Positions 1-7,230 of a stretch of 10,715 bases of DNA are shown in pieces (the first letter of the stretch is position 1; each line of letters starts with the position of its first letter). Under the pieces are notes generated by a model. It saw only the letters and a list, made by a program, of their open reading frames with translations, did no database searches and had not been told where the DNA came from. Location of the stretch: positions 1 through 10,715 of the forward strand of contig JACPQP010000058.1 in NCBI GenBank assembly GCA_016190465.1, written 5' to 3'. The position numbers and the translations under genes are program-made. This stretch comes from Chloroflexota bacterium (GTDB lineage: Bacteria; Chloroflexota; UBA6077; FW602-bin22; JACPQP01).

Positions 1-1
1 A

Positions 2-502
2 GGGAAGGTCGGCCTGACCGTCGCCGAGGGGAAGCCGATCCCGCCCGGCTGGATCCTCGACCGGGAGGGCCGCCCGACGACGGACCCGGCCGCGGCCAGG
101 GACGCGCTGCTGGTGCCGATCGGCGAGTACAAGGGGTACGGCCTGACGATGGTCATGGAGACGCTGGCCGCCGTGCTCAGCGGCGCCCGGTTCGCCTTGC
201 AGCAGGATCGCGCCTGGAGCCGAGACTCGACCCGCCCCGGCGAGCGGGGACACTTCTTCCTGGCGATCAACCCGGCGATGTTTATGCCGATCGCCGACTT
301 CAAGGCCCGAGTCGACCAGATGATCGCCGACGTCCACGGATCGCCGCTCGCCGTGGGCGCGAGCCGGATCTACGCCCCGGGCGAGATCGAGTGGGAGACC
401 TACGGGCGCGCCCGTGAGCGCGGCATCACGCTGCCGGGGTCGGCCTACGCCAGCATCGCCCGCTACGCCGAGGCGGCCGGCTTGACCGAAGCCCTGCGCT
501 GA
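2..502 (+). CDS. Ldh_2-family malate/L-lactate-type dehydrogenase, C-terminal part (5' end outside window)
   Basis: The reading frame is open from base 2 to the TGA at 500-502, giving 166 visible residues of a protein whose start lies upstream. The family (malate/L-lactate dehydrogenase type 2, which also includes ureidoglycolate, sulfolactate and 2,3-diketogulonate reductases) uses NAD(P)H to interconvert 2-hydroxy and 2-oxo acids in the cytoplasm. The segment EYKGYGLTMVMETLAAVLSG at about visible residues 40-59 matches the family's conserved helix after the nucleotide-binding region. A PGEIEWE segment near the C-terminus matches the family's PGE motif. Family members are usually about 330-360 aa, so roughly half is present. 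Substrate cannot be told from this part. It converges with the aldo/keto reductase gene, with only 16 nt between the two stop codons, and is not in the minus-strand operon. A GTG at 113 lies inside the conserved domain and is not a believable start. Confidence 0.85.
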   Translation, partial: GKVGLTVAEGKPIPPGWILDREGRPTTDPAAARDALLVPIGEYKGYGLTMVMETLAAVLSGARFALQQDRAWSRDSTRPGERGHFFLAINPAMFMPIADFKARVDQMIADVHGSPLAVGASRIYAPGEIEWETYGRARERGITLPGSAYASIARYAEAAGLTEALR

Positions 503-518
503 GGCGGGTTTCCAACCG

Positions 519-1502
519 TCACCGATGCACTCCCGCTTCCCAGTGGCGAATGAGGGGCTGGAGCTCGGCCCAGAAGTCCTCCGGAATCGGCTCGCGGGCG
601 GCGCGGACATTCTGGCGCGCCTGGGCAGGGGTCCGCGCCCCGACGATCGCCGTGTGGACCCGGGGGTGTCGCGTGGCGTACTGGATCGCCGCGGCTGCCA
701 GACTGATGCCGTAGCGCCCGCACAGCTCCTGGATCTTCCGGGTGTGGGCAATGCACTCCGGCGAAAAACGGCGGTCCCGATGGACGACGTCCGGCCGAAC
801 CCCCACCGCGAGAAAGCCCTTTTCCAGCACTTCGGCCACGGCGATGCCCATGTCGAAGCGTTCCGCGGCCGGGAGGATGCGCTCCAGCGCGAGTTGGTTC
901 AGGAGGCTGTAGGCCTCGGGCACCAGCGCGCAGTCGAACTCGCCGGTCTCGATGTACACCACGTTCACCGTGGGATCGTTGATGCCGACGCCGATGTTCC
1001 CGATGATCCCCTGGTCCTTGAGGTTGCGGAGCGCCGCCAGGGCTCCGGGCTCTCCCGGCTCGCGTCCCATCACCCGGTCGAGCAGCGCCAGCGGGGCATC
1101 GTGGAGGTAGAGGATCGGGAAGTGCTCGCGCTCCAGGTGCTTGACGCTCCAGTCGACCGAGCGCATCACCTGGTCGTAGGAGTAGTCGAACTCCGGCACC
1201 GGGTGGGCCACCTTGGTGGTCACCGTGACCCCGGCGGCCAGGTCAGGCCGCTGGCGAAGGGCGCGCGCTACGATTGCTTCGCTCTGGCCGTGGAGATACC
1301 GCGGCGCCGTGTCGATCAGCGTGGCGCCGCACTCCAGCGCGGTCCAGACCGTCTGCACCCCCACGTCCGGATCCAGGGGCGCATCCTTCGACCAGCCGAA
1401 CCGTCCCCCGCCGACTGCGACGATCGAGACCTCGATCCCGGTCTTCCCCAGCACCCTCTTCCTGATTGGCGGCAGGTCGACCGAATCGCTCACTTGAGGC
1501 AC
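519..1502 (-). CDS. Aldo/keto reductase, D-threo-aldose 1-dehydrogenase-like
   Basis: This 327-aa protein is a cytoplasmic NAD(P)-dependent oxidoreductase with a TIM-barrel fold. The N-terminal RVLGKTGIEVS is the usual aldo/keto reductase opening. The catalytic tetrad is complete: Asp64 and Tyr69 in LIDTAPRYLHGQSE, Lys97 in TTKVAHP, and His134 in LYLHD. The C-terminal AIVGARTPAQARQN segment fits the 2'-phosphate/adenine-binding loop. The length and the APxY-xxG arrangement resemble D-threo-aldose 1-dehydrogenases (L-fucose/D-arabinose/galactose dehydrogenases), which oxidise a free aldose to a lactone. That assignment is from general similarity; another sugar substrate is possible. It is the last gene of the operon, 38 nt after the third UroD-like gene. 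The start is a GTG at 1502 with no clear Shine-Dalgarno; an in-frame GTG at 1493 is an alternative. Its position behind a sugar-type ABC transporter supports a role in catabolism of the imported compound. Confidence 0.87.
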   Translation of the reverse strand: MPQVSDSVDLPPIRKRVLGKTGIEVSIVAVGGGRFGWSKDAPLDPDVGVQTVWTALECGATLIDTAPRYLHGQSEAIVARALRQRPDLAAGVTVTTKVAHPVPEFDYSYDQVMRSVDWSVKHLEREHFPILYLHDAPLALLDRVMGREPGEPGALAALRNLKDQGIIGNIGVGINDPTVNVVYIETGEFDCALVPEAYSLLNQLALERILPAAERFDMGIAVAEVLEKGFLAVGVRPDVVHRDRRFSPECIAHTRKIQELCGRYGISLAAAAIQYATRHPRVHTAIVGARTPAQARQNVRAAREPIPEDFWAELQPLIRHWEAGVHR

Positions 1503-1540
1503 CGCGGTGCATGATCCGATGGGCTGACCGCGTCCACCGA

Positions 1541-2692
1541 CTACTGCACGCTCGCCGAAACGTCAGCGCGTCCTGGATCGCCATTGCTGCCAGCAGACTT
1601 CTTCCGCGGCCCGGTCCACGTCCGCGCGGCCGCCAGCAGCGCGCGGCCTTCGGCCTCCGAGGCGACGGTTGTGCTGATGAATAGGCCCTCAGGACCCAGC
1701 TCGCGGACCAGCGGCTCCACCTCATTCGGCTGCGTGCCGAGGATGAGGACCGACTTCCCGCCCCGCAGGATCTTGCGGTACAGATCGTACCAGCGCGGCG
1801 AGCCTGTCCCGTCGACGCCGGCCCCCGGCGTCCACTGGATGGCGTTCAACCTCGGGATGTTCAGCAGCACGTCGACGTGGCAGATGCAGTGCGGGCCGTC
1901 CAGGTGAAACACGCTGTAGTTCAGCCGCCGGCACTGCTCGTCCAGATATGGCGCGACGAATGCCTCGAACGTCCGGGGCGAGATCATCGCCGCGAAGTCG
2001 CACTGGACCTTCGCGGTTGAACCCGGCCCCCACACCTGGAACAGCGAGGCGCAGCCACCACCCGGCGTCACCGGTGAGATCAAGTCGTAGACCTCGTCGA
2101 AGTAGCGGAAGTACAGGTCCAGCACCTGCCGCTGGACCACGTGGACCGAATCGGGGTGGTCGCACAGGTCCACCAGCAGCTCCTGGGTGCCGCGCAACGA
2201 GGCCACGATATCCAGGTTCTCGATGATGTCGGGATGGGTCGTGAGGAAGCGCCCTCGGCCCCGGCACACGCTCTCCTCCACCAACCGCTGGTTGATTCGC
2301 CACCACTCGTTGTCGGGATCGTAGCGCAGCGTGAGCGGCGTGGTGAGATCGTCGGTGATCGGGTTGTACCAGACTGTCCGCTTGTCCAGCGTCGGTTGAC
2401 TCCCAACGTAGAGGGCCATGCTGCCGGGTCCGATGTGGGGGGCAAAGAACGGGAATGCCTCCCCAAGGTAGGCCGTCCGGTTGAAGACCCGCTGGGCCTG
2501 CCCGAGCCGGTAGTCGGGGTCGGTCCAGTAGGTGAACACGTCCTCCGGCTCGGGCAGGTCGGCGGTCTCGCCGAGCGGGACATCCCGCGGCGCCCGAACC
2601 GCCAGGGCGACTCGGTCCAGGATCTCGCCCCGCCACCAGGCGATGAAATGCGGCTGGGCCGCCTCCCAGTCTTCCTTGTAGTGCAGCACCAT
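1541..2692 (-). CDS. UroD-superfamily protein, divergent member with HLDG in place of HxCG
   Basis: A 383-aa soluble protein of the uroporphyrinogen decarboxylase/methyltransferase (UroD, MtaA, MetE-C) superfamily, recognised from the barrel-strand pattern in its C-terminal half: SVFHLDGP around residues 260-267, then LNAIQWTPGAG and a closing GLFIST strand. In zinc methyltransferases of this superfamily the first of these strands carries HxC metal ligands. Here the second ligand is Asp (His263-Leu264-Asp265), so metal binding is changed or lost. It also lacks the RQAGR substrate motif of true HemE, so it is not a haem-pathway enzyme. The N-terminal part is Trp/Tyr-rich (HFIAWWRGE, FTYWTDPDY, EWWRIN), which would suit an aromatic sugar-binding or ring-binding pocket; that is inference. 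The C-terminal ~20 residues are polar and probably disordered. The start is the ATG at 2692, 16 nt after the upstream stop codon, with a G-rich AGGGGGG directly before it, closer than usual. Function unknown. Confidence 0.8.
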   Translation of the reverse strand: MVLHYKEDWEAAQPHFIAWWRGEILDRVALAVRAPRDVPLGETADLPEPEDVFTYWTDPDYRLGQAQRVFNRTAYLGEAFPFFAPHIGPGSMALYVGSQPTLDKRTVWYNPITDDLTTPLTLRYDPDNEWWRINQRLVEESVCRGRGRFLTTHPDIIENLDIVASLRGTQELLVDLCDHPDSVHVVQRQVLDLYFRYFDEVYDLISPVTPGGGCASLFQVWGPGSTAKVQCDFAAMISPRTFEAFVAPYLDEQCRRLNYSVFHLDGPHCICHVDVLLNIPRLNAIQWTPGAGVDGTGSPRWYDLYRKILRGGKSVLILGTQPNEVEPLVRELGPEGLFISTTVASEAEGRALLAAARTWTGPRKKSAGSNGDPGRADVSASVQ

Positions 2693-2708
2693 CCCCCCTG
2701 TGTAGTCG

Positions 2709-3836
2709 TCACTCGATCGGATACTTCCCGTACCTCTCTACCGCCCGGCTCACCGCCTTCAGGTTCTCGATCGGGGTGCCGAAGGGCACCGCGTCGCCAC
2801 TGTCGAGGATGAAACCGGTTCCCGGCGCCATGGACCGAAGCAGCGTGGCCACGTGCTCCTCCATCTGGTCGGGCGTCAGCCCGACGAAGGCCGTCGCATC
2901 GATGCCACCGGCCAGCCCCTTGCCCACCGCGCACAGCTTTTCCCTTGCGCGCGGCAGATCGCAGTCTCCGGTGGGCGGCACGGCGATGTCGACGATCGCA
3001 TCGAAACGCCCCGCGGCGATGATGTCGATGACGGTGTTCACCCGGCCACACATATGGATGAGGTACAGCTTGCCAGCCCGGTGGACGATATCCGCGTAAT
3101 CGTCGAGGGCCGGGAACTCGTACCTGCGCATGATATCAGGCGACTCGAGCGTGGTCGAGGTGTTCTCGTAGGTGATGACGACCTCGGCCGGCGACGCGCC
3201 GAGCACGCGCATGTTCTCCTTGAAGACCTCGTGCATCGCCGCCAGCAGCGTCTCCACGTGCGAGGGGTGGTCTTCCAGCAAATAGTAGAACTGCTCGACT
3301 CCGGTCTCGAACATCAGGAGCCCCTGGATGGGCGTCCACGGAGCCTGGGCGCAGATCAGGCCCCGATCGCCGACCGCCGCCTGGGCCTCTTCCATCGTGC
3401 CGTACGCCGGCTCCACCCGGGTGTGCTCCATCACGTAGGTCCAGGTCTCGACGTCCCGGACCGTCTTGATCAGGCGCTCGACCGGGAAGGGCGCGTTGGG
3501 CGACTGCGGCGTGTAGGTGCGCGCCTCGCGCAGGGTCCCTACTGGTGTGGTGAAGGTGCGGACCAGGAGATCTCCGTCCAGCTTCGTCTCGACCTGGATA
3601 CCACTGCGGAACTCGCGGGCATCGCGGTTGAGCCGGATCGGCGGATCGTAGCCGGCACCGCCGCACAACCGGATCCACAGGTCGGCGCCGATCTCCGCCA
3701 GAAAGTCCCACTCCCGCATGCTGCGGTAGGGCTCCGCAAAGGACTTCATCACGTAGCCCTCGGCCAGCGGGCACCAGGGAATACGGTCGACGGGCTGGCA
3801 ACGCAACGCCGCCAGCAGGCGTTCACGGGAATTCAT
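2709..3836 (-). CDS. UroD/MtaA-superfamily protein with HxCG motif
   Basis: A 375-aa cytoplasmic protein. It begins NSRERLLAALRCQPVDRIPW, the standard opening of MtaA/UroD-type proteins. The C-terminal half has LIHMCGRV (His261, Cys263), the HxCG metal-ligand motif of the methylcobamide:CoM methyltransferase branch, followed by AGGIDAT and a TPIENLKA segment that closes the barrel. In MtaA-type enzymes a third ligand, Cys, lies just before that last segment; here the aligned residue is Asp348 (LDSGDAVPFG), so the site would be His/Cys/Asp or incomplete. The HemE RQAGR motif is absent. Known relatives move methyl groups from or to corrinoid proteins, or have unassigned roles in sugar operons; the substrate here is unknown. 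Its ATG overlaps the TGA of the Tat-type binding-protein gene (ATGA, 3833-3836), so it is probably translationally coupled to the transporter genes. It shares only the superfamily pattern with the other two UroD-like proteins and is not a recent duplicate. Confidence 0.85.
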   Translation of the reverse strand: MNSRERLLAALRCQPVDRIPWCPLAEGYVMKSFAEPYRSMREWDFLAEIGADLWIRLCGGAGYDPPIRLNRDAREFRSGIQVETKLDGDLLVRTFTTPVGTLREARTYTPQSPNAPFPVERLIKTVRDVETWTYVMEHTRVEPAYGTMEEAQAAVGDRGLICAQAPWTPIQGLLMFETGVEQFYYLLEDHPSHVETLLAAMHEVFKENMRVLGASPAEVVITYENTSTTLESPDIMRRYEFPALDDYADIVHRAGKLYLIHMCGRVNTVIDIIAAGRFDAIVDIAVPPTGDCDLPRAREKLCAVGKGLAGGIDATAFVGLTPDQMEEHVATLLRSMAPGTGFILDSGDAVPFGTPIENLKAVSRAVERYGKYPIE

Positions 3837-5230
3837 GCCACCACGCCCTCGACCTGCCGAGCGGCGCTCTCCAGCGCGGCCTCGGGGGAGCTGAGCAGCA
3901 GCACGGCCGACTCCAGCTCGGCGCCGATGAGGTCGATCAGCTCGCCGGAGCGCGGGTGTCGGAACGGCAACCGGGCCCGCGGCAGGGATTCCGCCACGAC
4001 GGCGAGCTCCGGATACCGGCCCACCACGCTCGGTTCGGCATAGAAGCCGAGCCGGGTGGGAAGATACCCGGCCTCCAACCCCAGCCGCCGCTGCACGCCA
4101 TCGCCCACCAGGTGTCCGATGAGCCCGACGGCCTCATCCCGACGGCGGGAGTGAGCATTCACCGCGTAGCCCCAGCCGCGCAGGCTGGGCGCGCTGGGGT
4201 GACCCGGAAAGTGCGGCAACGGCGCCAGCCCCACGCGGCCCCTCACCGCCGAGCCTTCTCGCTCGGCCTCCACCGGCGAGTGCAACGGGCCGCGGTGCAG
4301 GGCAGCCTTCCCCTTCAGGAACACGTCCCAGATGGCCTGGGGATCGTTCTCCAACACGCCCAGCGGTGTCGTCCGGCTGGTCTGGAGCAGATCGGTCAGG
4401 AATCGCAGCGCGGCCACCCCCTCCGCGCGCTGAAAGGCCGGCCGGCCGTCGTCGTCCAGGTAGCGGCCACCATTGCTCCAGAGCAGCTCGCTGAAGTGGT
4501 GGAAGACCTCGACCGGTCCGCCCAGGACCGGCAGGTAGCCGAACACCCCGCCCGTCTCCAGCGACGTCGACGGCACGCCGGCACAGGCGCACTTCGCCCG
4601 CGGCTGATCGAGCTCAGGGGCAGTTCGCAACTGGAAGGCCGTCTCCAGCAACTCGGCCCAGGTGGACGGTGGCCGGACGTTGGCCTCGGCCAGCAGGTCG
4701 CGGCGGTAGTAGAGCAGGCCCAGGCCCAGGCGAGCCGGCAGGGCGAACAGCGTGCCGCGGTCGGTGGCCGCCTCCAACCACCGCGGCGCGAAGTCGGGCC
4801 GAGCCATCGCCGCCACGCTCGTGTCGAGCGGTGCGAGCCAGCCACGGCTGCCGTAGCGCACCGCGTTGGCTTCCAGGCCCAGCCCCAGCGCGTCCGGCGT
4901 GGGCTCGCCGGCCGCGAGCGCGGCCTCGACTCTCGCATCGCCCTCTGGGGATGGCTGCCACGGGAGCAGGTCCACCCCCAGTCCGTGCGCGGCGCCGTAG
5001 CTCGCCGCGCTTTCCGAAACGATCTGCCGGGGGTCCGGCACGAGGCCGGTGATGGTGGGCCGGCCCGGCCAGGGCACCGGCAGGGCGGGCCGGACGGCCA
5101 CGGCTGCGACCGCCAGCGCCGAGGCGCCGAGCAGCCCAAGCAAGCGCCGCCGCGTCACCCGGTGCCGCCCCCTCCCCGCGTCGGGCCCGGCTGAGGAACG
5201 GCGGTCAGGGGGAGAGGTCCGATGTTCCAC
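3833..5230 (-). CDS. Extracellular solute-binding protein (family 1), Tat-type signal
   Basis: This protein of up to 465 aa binds the ligand outside the membrane for the ABC importer encoded just upstream. After a basic N-terminal stretch it has a twin-arginine motif TRRRLL (residues 26-31) and a hydrophobic segment to about residue 46. There is no lipobox Cys, so it is predicted to be Tat-exported and released or membrane-held by its signal. The mature part follows family 1 binding proteins: a LYYRRDLLAEANVRPPSTW hinge-type segment, then WDVFLKGKAALHRG, and GWGYAVNAHSRRRDEA near the C-terminal helix bundle. Two close cysteines (Cys214, Cys216) are unusual. The first start is GTG 5230, 6 nt after the permease stop. 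An internal GTG at 5158, preceded by a GGGGAGGGGG tract, would give 441 aa starting right at the twin arginines and may be the true start. The 3' end overlaps the next gene by 4 nt. Confidence 0.82.
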   Translation of the reverse strand: MEHRTSPPDRRSSAGPDAGRGRHRVTRRRLLGLLGASALAVAAVAVRPALPVPWPGRPTITGLVPDPRQIVSESAASYGAAHGLGVDLLPWQPSPEGDARVEAALAAGEPTPDALGLGLEANAVRYGSRGWLAPLDTSVAAMARPDFAPRWLEAATDRGTLFALPARLGLGLLYYRRDLLAEANVRPPSTWAELLETAFQLRTAPELDQPRAKCACAGVPSTSLETGGVFGYLPVLGGPVEVFHHFSELLWSNGGRYLDDDGRPAFQRAEGVAALRFLTDLLQTSRTTPLGVLENDPQAIWDVFLKGKAALHRGPLHSPVEAEREGSAVRGRVGLAPLPHFPGHPSAPSLRGWGYAVNAHSRRRDEAVGLIGHLVGDGVQRRLGLEAGYLPTRLGFYAEPSVVGRYPELAVVAESLPRARLPFRHPRSGELIDLIGAELESAVLLLSSPEAALESAARQVEGVVA

Positions 5231-5236
5231 CGTGAG

Positions 5237-6136
5237 CTACCCCTTCAGCCCCGTGAGGGCGATGCCCTGCACGAAGTACTTCTGCAAGGAGAAGAAGACG
5301 ACCAGGATGGGGATGATGGCGAGGCTGGTGCCGGCCAGGAGCATCGCCCAGTCGGTGTTCCACGTGCCCCGCAGCAGGCTCAGGCCGAGCTGAATGGTAA
5401 ATCGCTCGTACGTGTTGAGCACCACCAGCGGCCAGAGAAAGTCGTTCCACGAGCTCAGGAAGGCGAACGTCCCCAGCGTCGCCAGCGCCGGCTTGATGAG
5501 CGGGATGGAGATGCGGATGAAGATGCCGAAAGTGCTGGACCCGTCAATGCGCGCCGCGTCCTCCAGCTCTCGAGGCAGGGTGAGCAGGAACTGCCGAAGG
5601 AGGAAGACCCCGTAGGCGCCACCGAAGAGCCGCGGCACGATCAGCGGCAGGTAGGTGTCGAGCCAGCCGAAGGTCTTCATGATCACGAAGAGCGGGATCA
5701 GCGTGACCGCGAAGGGGATCATCATCGTCGCGAGAAGCGCCGTGAAGAGCACCTCCCGCCCGGGGAACCGGAGGCGGGCGAAGCCGTAGGCTGCCAGCGC
5801 GCAGGTGAAGACGTAGCCCGCCGTGCTGACCATCGCGATGAAGAAGGTGTTCACGATCATCCGGGCGAACGGCAGCGTGGTCCAGATGCGGGTGTACGCA
5901 TCGAGGGTCACCGGGTCCGGGATCCACCGGATCGGGTAGCTCAGCAGGGACTGCGTCGGCTGAAGCGACTGAGAGATCGTCCAGACGAAGGGCAGGACCA
6001 TGCCGACGCCGATGAGGACGAGCAGCGCATACGTCAGCCCCTCGCCGACGTACTGCCAGACCACGGCCAGGGCGTTCCGGCGTCGACTCAATCGGGCGAG
6101 GGCGATCGGTCCTGACCTCGCGCTCAGCTCCGCCAC
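5237..6136 (-). CDS. Carbohydrate ABC transporter permease, MalG type
   Basis: A 299-aa inner-membrane permease, one half of the transmembrane channel of a carbohydrate-type (CUT1) importer. Hydrophobic segments are visible at about residues 34-54, 95-117, 129-152, 163-183, 219-240 and 266-284, matching the six-helix MalG layout. The cytoplasmic EAA loop that docks the ATPase is at 191-212 (LEDAARIDGSSTFGIF...P). The end, QKYFVQGIALTGLKG, is the typical MalG C-terminal tail. It starts at GTG 6136, chosen because AGGAGG lies 7 nt upstream. It follows the MalF-type gene by 24 nt and precedes the Tat-type binding protein by 6 nt. The matching ATPase gene is not in the window; CUT1 systems often share one encoded elsewhere. 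Confidence 0.95.
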   Translation of the reverse strand: MAELSARSGPIALARLSRRRNALAVVWQYVGEGLTYALLVLIGVGMVLPFVWTISQSLQPTQSLLSYPIRWIPDPVTLDAYTRIWTTLPFARMIVNTFFIAMVSTAGYVFTCALAAYGFARLRFPGREVLFTALLATMMIPFAVTLIPLFVIMKTFGWLDTYLPLIVPRLFGGAYGVFLLRQFLLTLPRELEDAARIDGSSTFGIFIRISIPLIKPALATLGTFAFLSSWNDFLWPLVVLNTYERFTIQLGLSLLRGTWNTDWAMLLAGTSLAIIPILVVFFSLQKYFVQGIALTGLKG

Positions 6137-6160
6137 TGTTCCCCCTCCTGTTCCACCCCG

Positions 6161-7060
6161 CTACTCGTAGAAAACCCAGCGCTTGGCCAGCGCCATCTGC
6201 GCCAGAGTCAGGGCCAGGATGGCGAGGCCCAGCACCCAGGCCATCGCCGAGGCGTAGCCCATCTTGCCCTGGAACGTGAAGGCGTTCTGCCACAGGTAGA
6301 ACACCAGAACGTTCGTCGCATTGGCGGGCCCGCCCATAGTCACGATGTAGATGAGGCCGAAGGCCTGAAACGAGCTGATGACCGACATGACCGCGATGAA
6401 GAACGTCGTCGGCGTGAGCAACGGGAACGTAACCGACGCGAAGCGCTGCCAGGCGTTGGCGCCGTCGATCTGCGCCGCCTCGTACAGGTGGTCCGGGATC
6501 CCCTGCAAGCCGGCGAGAAAGATCACCATGTTATAGCCCACGCCGTGCCAGGCGGTGATCAGGATGACCGAGGGCATCGCCCACTCGACGCTGGTCAGCC
6601 ACTTGGGCCCGGCGATCCCCACCTGGCCGAGAAGCGTGTTGACCAGGCCGAAGTCGGTGTCGAGGAGCCAGGCCCACACCAGCCCGACGGCCACGACGGA
6701 GGTGACCACCGGCATGAAATACAGCGTGCGAAAGAGGTTCACCCCGCGCCGCTGGCGATCCACCAGGAGCGCCAGACAGAGGGCGCCGACGATCCCCAGG
6801 GGGATGATGCCCGCCGAGAAGTACAGCGTGTTCCGAACGGTCAGTTTGTAGGTGTCGTCGTCGAAAAGATCGACGTAGTTCTTCAGGCCCACGAACTCCA
6901 TCGGCTGGATCAGATCCCAGCGGTTGAGGCTGGTGTACAGCGACGCGACGACCGGGAACAGGGCAAAGAACACGAGCCCCAGCAGCACCGGGCCGGTGAA
7001 CAGGTACCCTTCGATCGCCTCGCGACGCTGTCGCGCGGTTGCACCGAGCCAGTTTGGCAT
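6161..7060 (-). CDS. Carbohydrate ABC transporter permease, MalF/UgpA type
   Basis: A 299-aa inner-membrane permease that should pair with the MalG-type protein. It starts MPNWLGATARQRREAIEGYL, followed by a first membrane helix at about residues 21-43. Further hydrophobic segments lie at about 78-100, 111-133, 163-183, 217-240 and 273-292. The EAA loop is at 193-213 (YEAAQIDGANAWQRF...P). The MGGPANATNVLVFYLWQNAF region is characteristic of sugar permeases of this type. The frame stays open well upstream of 7060 into the palindromic spacer, but ATG 7060 is taken as the start because AAAGGAGC sits 6 nt before it and the protein then begins exactly where the family does. Substrate class (sugar, glycerol-phosphate or similar) is from family knowledge only. 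Confidence 0.95.
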   Translation of the reverse strand: MPNWLGATARQRREAIEGYLFTGPVLLGLVFFALFPVVASLYTSLNRWDLIQPMEFVGLKNYVDLFDDDTYKLTVRNTLYFSAGIIPLGIVGALCLALLVDRQRRGVNLFRTLYFMPVVTSVVAVGLVWAWLLDTDFGLVNTLLGQVGIAGPKWLTSVEWAMPSVILITAWHGVGYNMVIFLAGLQGIPDHLYEAAQIDGANAWQRFASVTFPLLTPTTFFIAVMSVISSFQAFGLIYIVTMGGPANATNVLVFYLWQNAFTFQGKMGYASAMAWVLGLAILALTLAQMALAKRWVFYE

Positions 7061-7066
7061 CCACAG

Positions 7067-7072
7067 CTCCTT
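7067..7072 (-). promoter_or_regulatory. Ribosome binding site of the MalF-type permease
   Basis: AAGGAG on the minus strand, 6 nt before ATG 7060. It fixes the permease start and shows that the open frame running further upstream is not translated as part of it. It lies just after the 7086-7132 palindrome in the transcript. Confidence 0.8.
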
Positions 7073-7085
7073 TCGGCCACGCGAC

Positions 7086-7132
7086 GCGCACTCGGCACGG
7101 CAGGCGGCCAGCGCCTGCCGTGCCGAGTGCGC
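7086..7132. repeat. Perfect 21-bp inverted repeat with 5-nt loop
   Basis: Bases 7086-7106 are the exact reverse complement of 7112-7132, with loop 7107-7111 (gccag). The stem is GC-rich and would form a very stable hairpin in the operon mRNA, between the lipoprotein gene and the permease ribosome binding site. There is no U-tract, so it is not a classic intrinsic terminator. It could be an RNA-processing or 3'-protection element, or a dispersed palindromic repeat. Confidence 0.9.
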
Positions 7133-7163
7133 ATCCTTGCCATACCAAAGGCAACGGGGGACG

Positions 7164-7218
7164 GCCCTCACCCGTGCCCCTCTCCCGCGCTGCGGGAGAG
7201 GGGGGCACGGGTGAGGGC
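7164..7218. repeat. REP-like GC-rich palindrome
   Basis: Bases 7164-7188 pair with 7192-7218 across a 3-nt loop (gct), with a single 2-nt bulge from unequal C/G runs (four C against six G). The CCCTCACCC...CTCTCCC arm style is that of the REP-like palindromes found between genes in many GC-rich bacterial genomes (from general knowledge). It lies directly after the lipoprotein stop codon, where it could protect the upstream mRNA from 3' decay and lower read-through into the permeases, as REP elements do between malE and malF. Confidence 0.85.
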
Positions 7219-7230
7219 AGCGCCTCACCC
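7209..7230. repeat. Alternative hairpin overlapping the lipoprotein stop codon
   Basis: GGGTGAGG (7209-7216) can pair with CCTCACCC (7223-7230), 8 bp with a 6-nt loop. The second arm covers the TGA stop codon of the lipoprotein gene (7225-7227). It uses bases that also form the outer stem of the 7164-7218 palindrome, so the two structures exclude each other. Confidence 0.5.

Noticed and set aside
525..1514. Long plus-strand open frames opposite the operon (also 2141-2812, 2853-4043, 3956-5194, 5222-6115, 6488-7375)
   Set aside because: They are Arg/Gly/His-rich, match no family, and lie exactly antisense to well-recognised proteins; high GC keeps the complementary frames open.
7086..7218. 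Intrinsic terminators in the lipoprotein-permease spacer
   Set aside because: Neither stem is followed by a T-run on either strand, and the downstream permeases need read-through.
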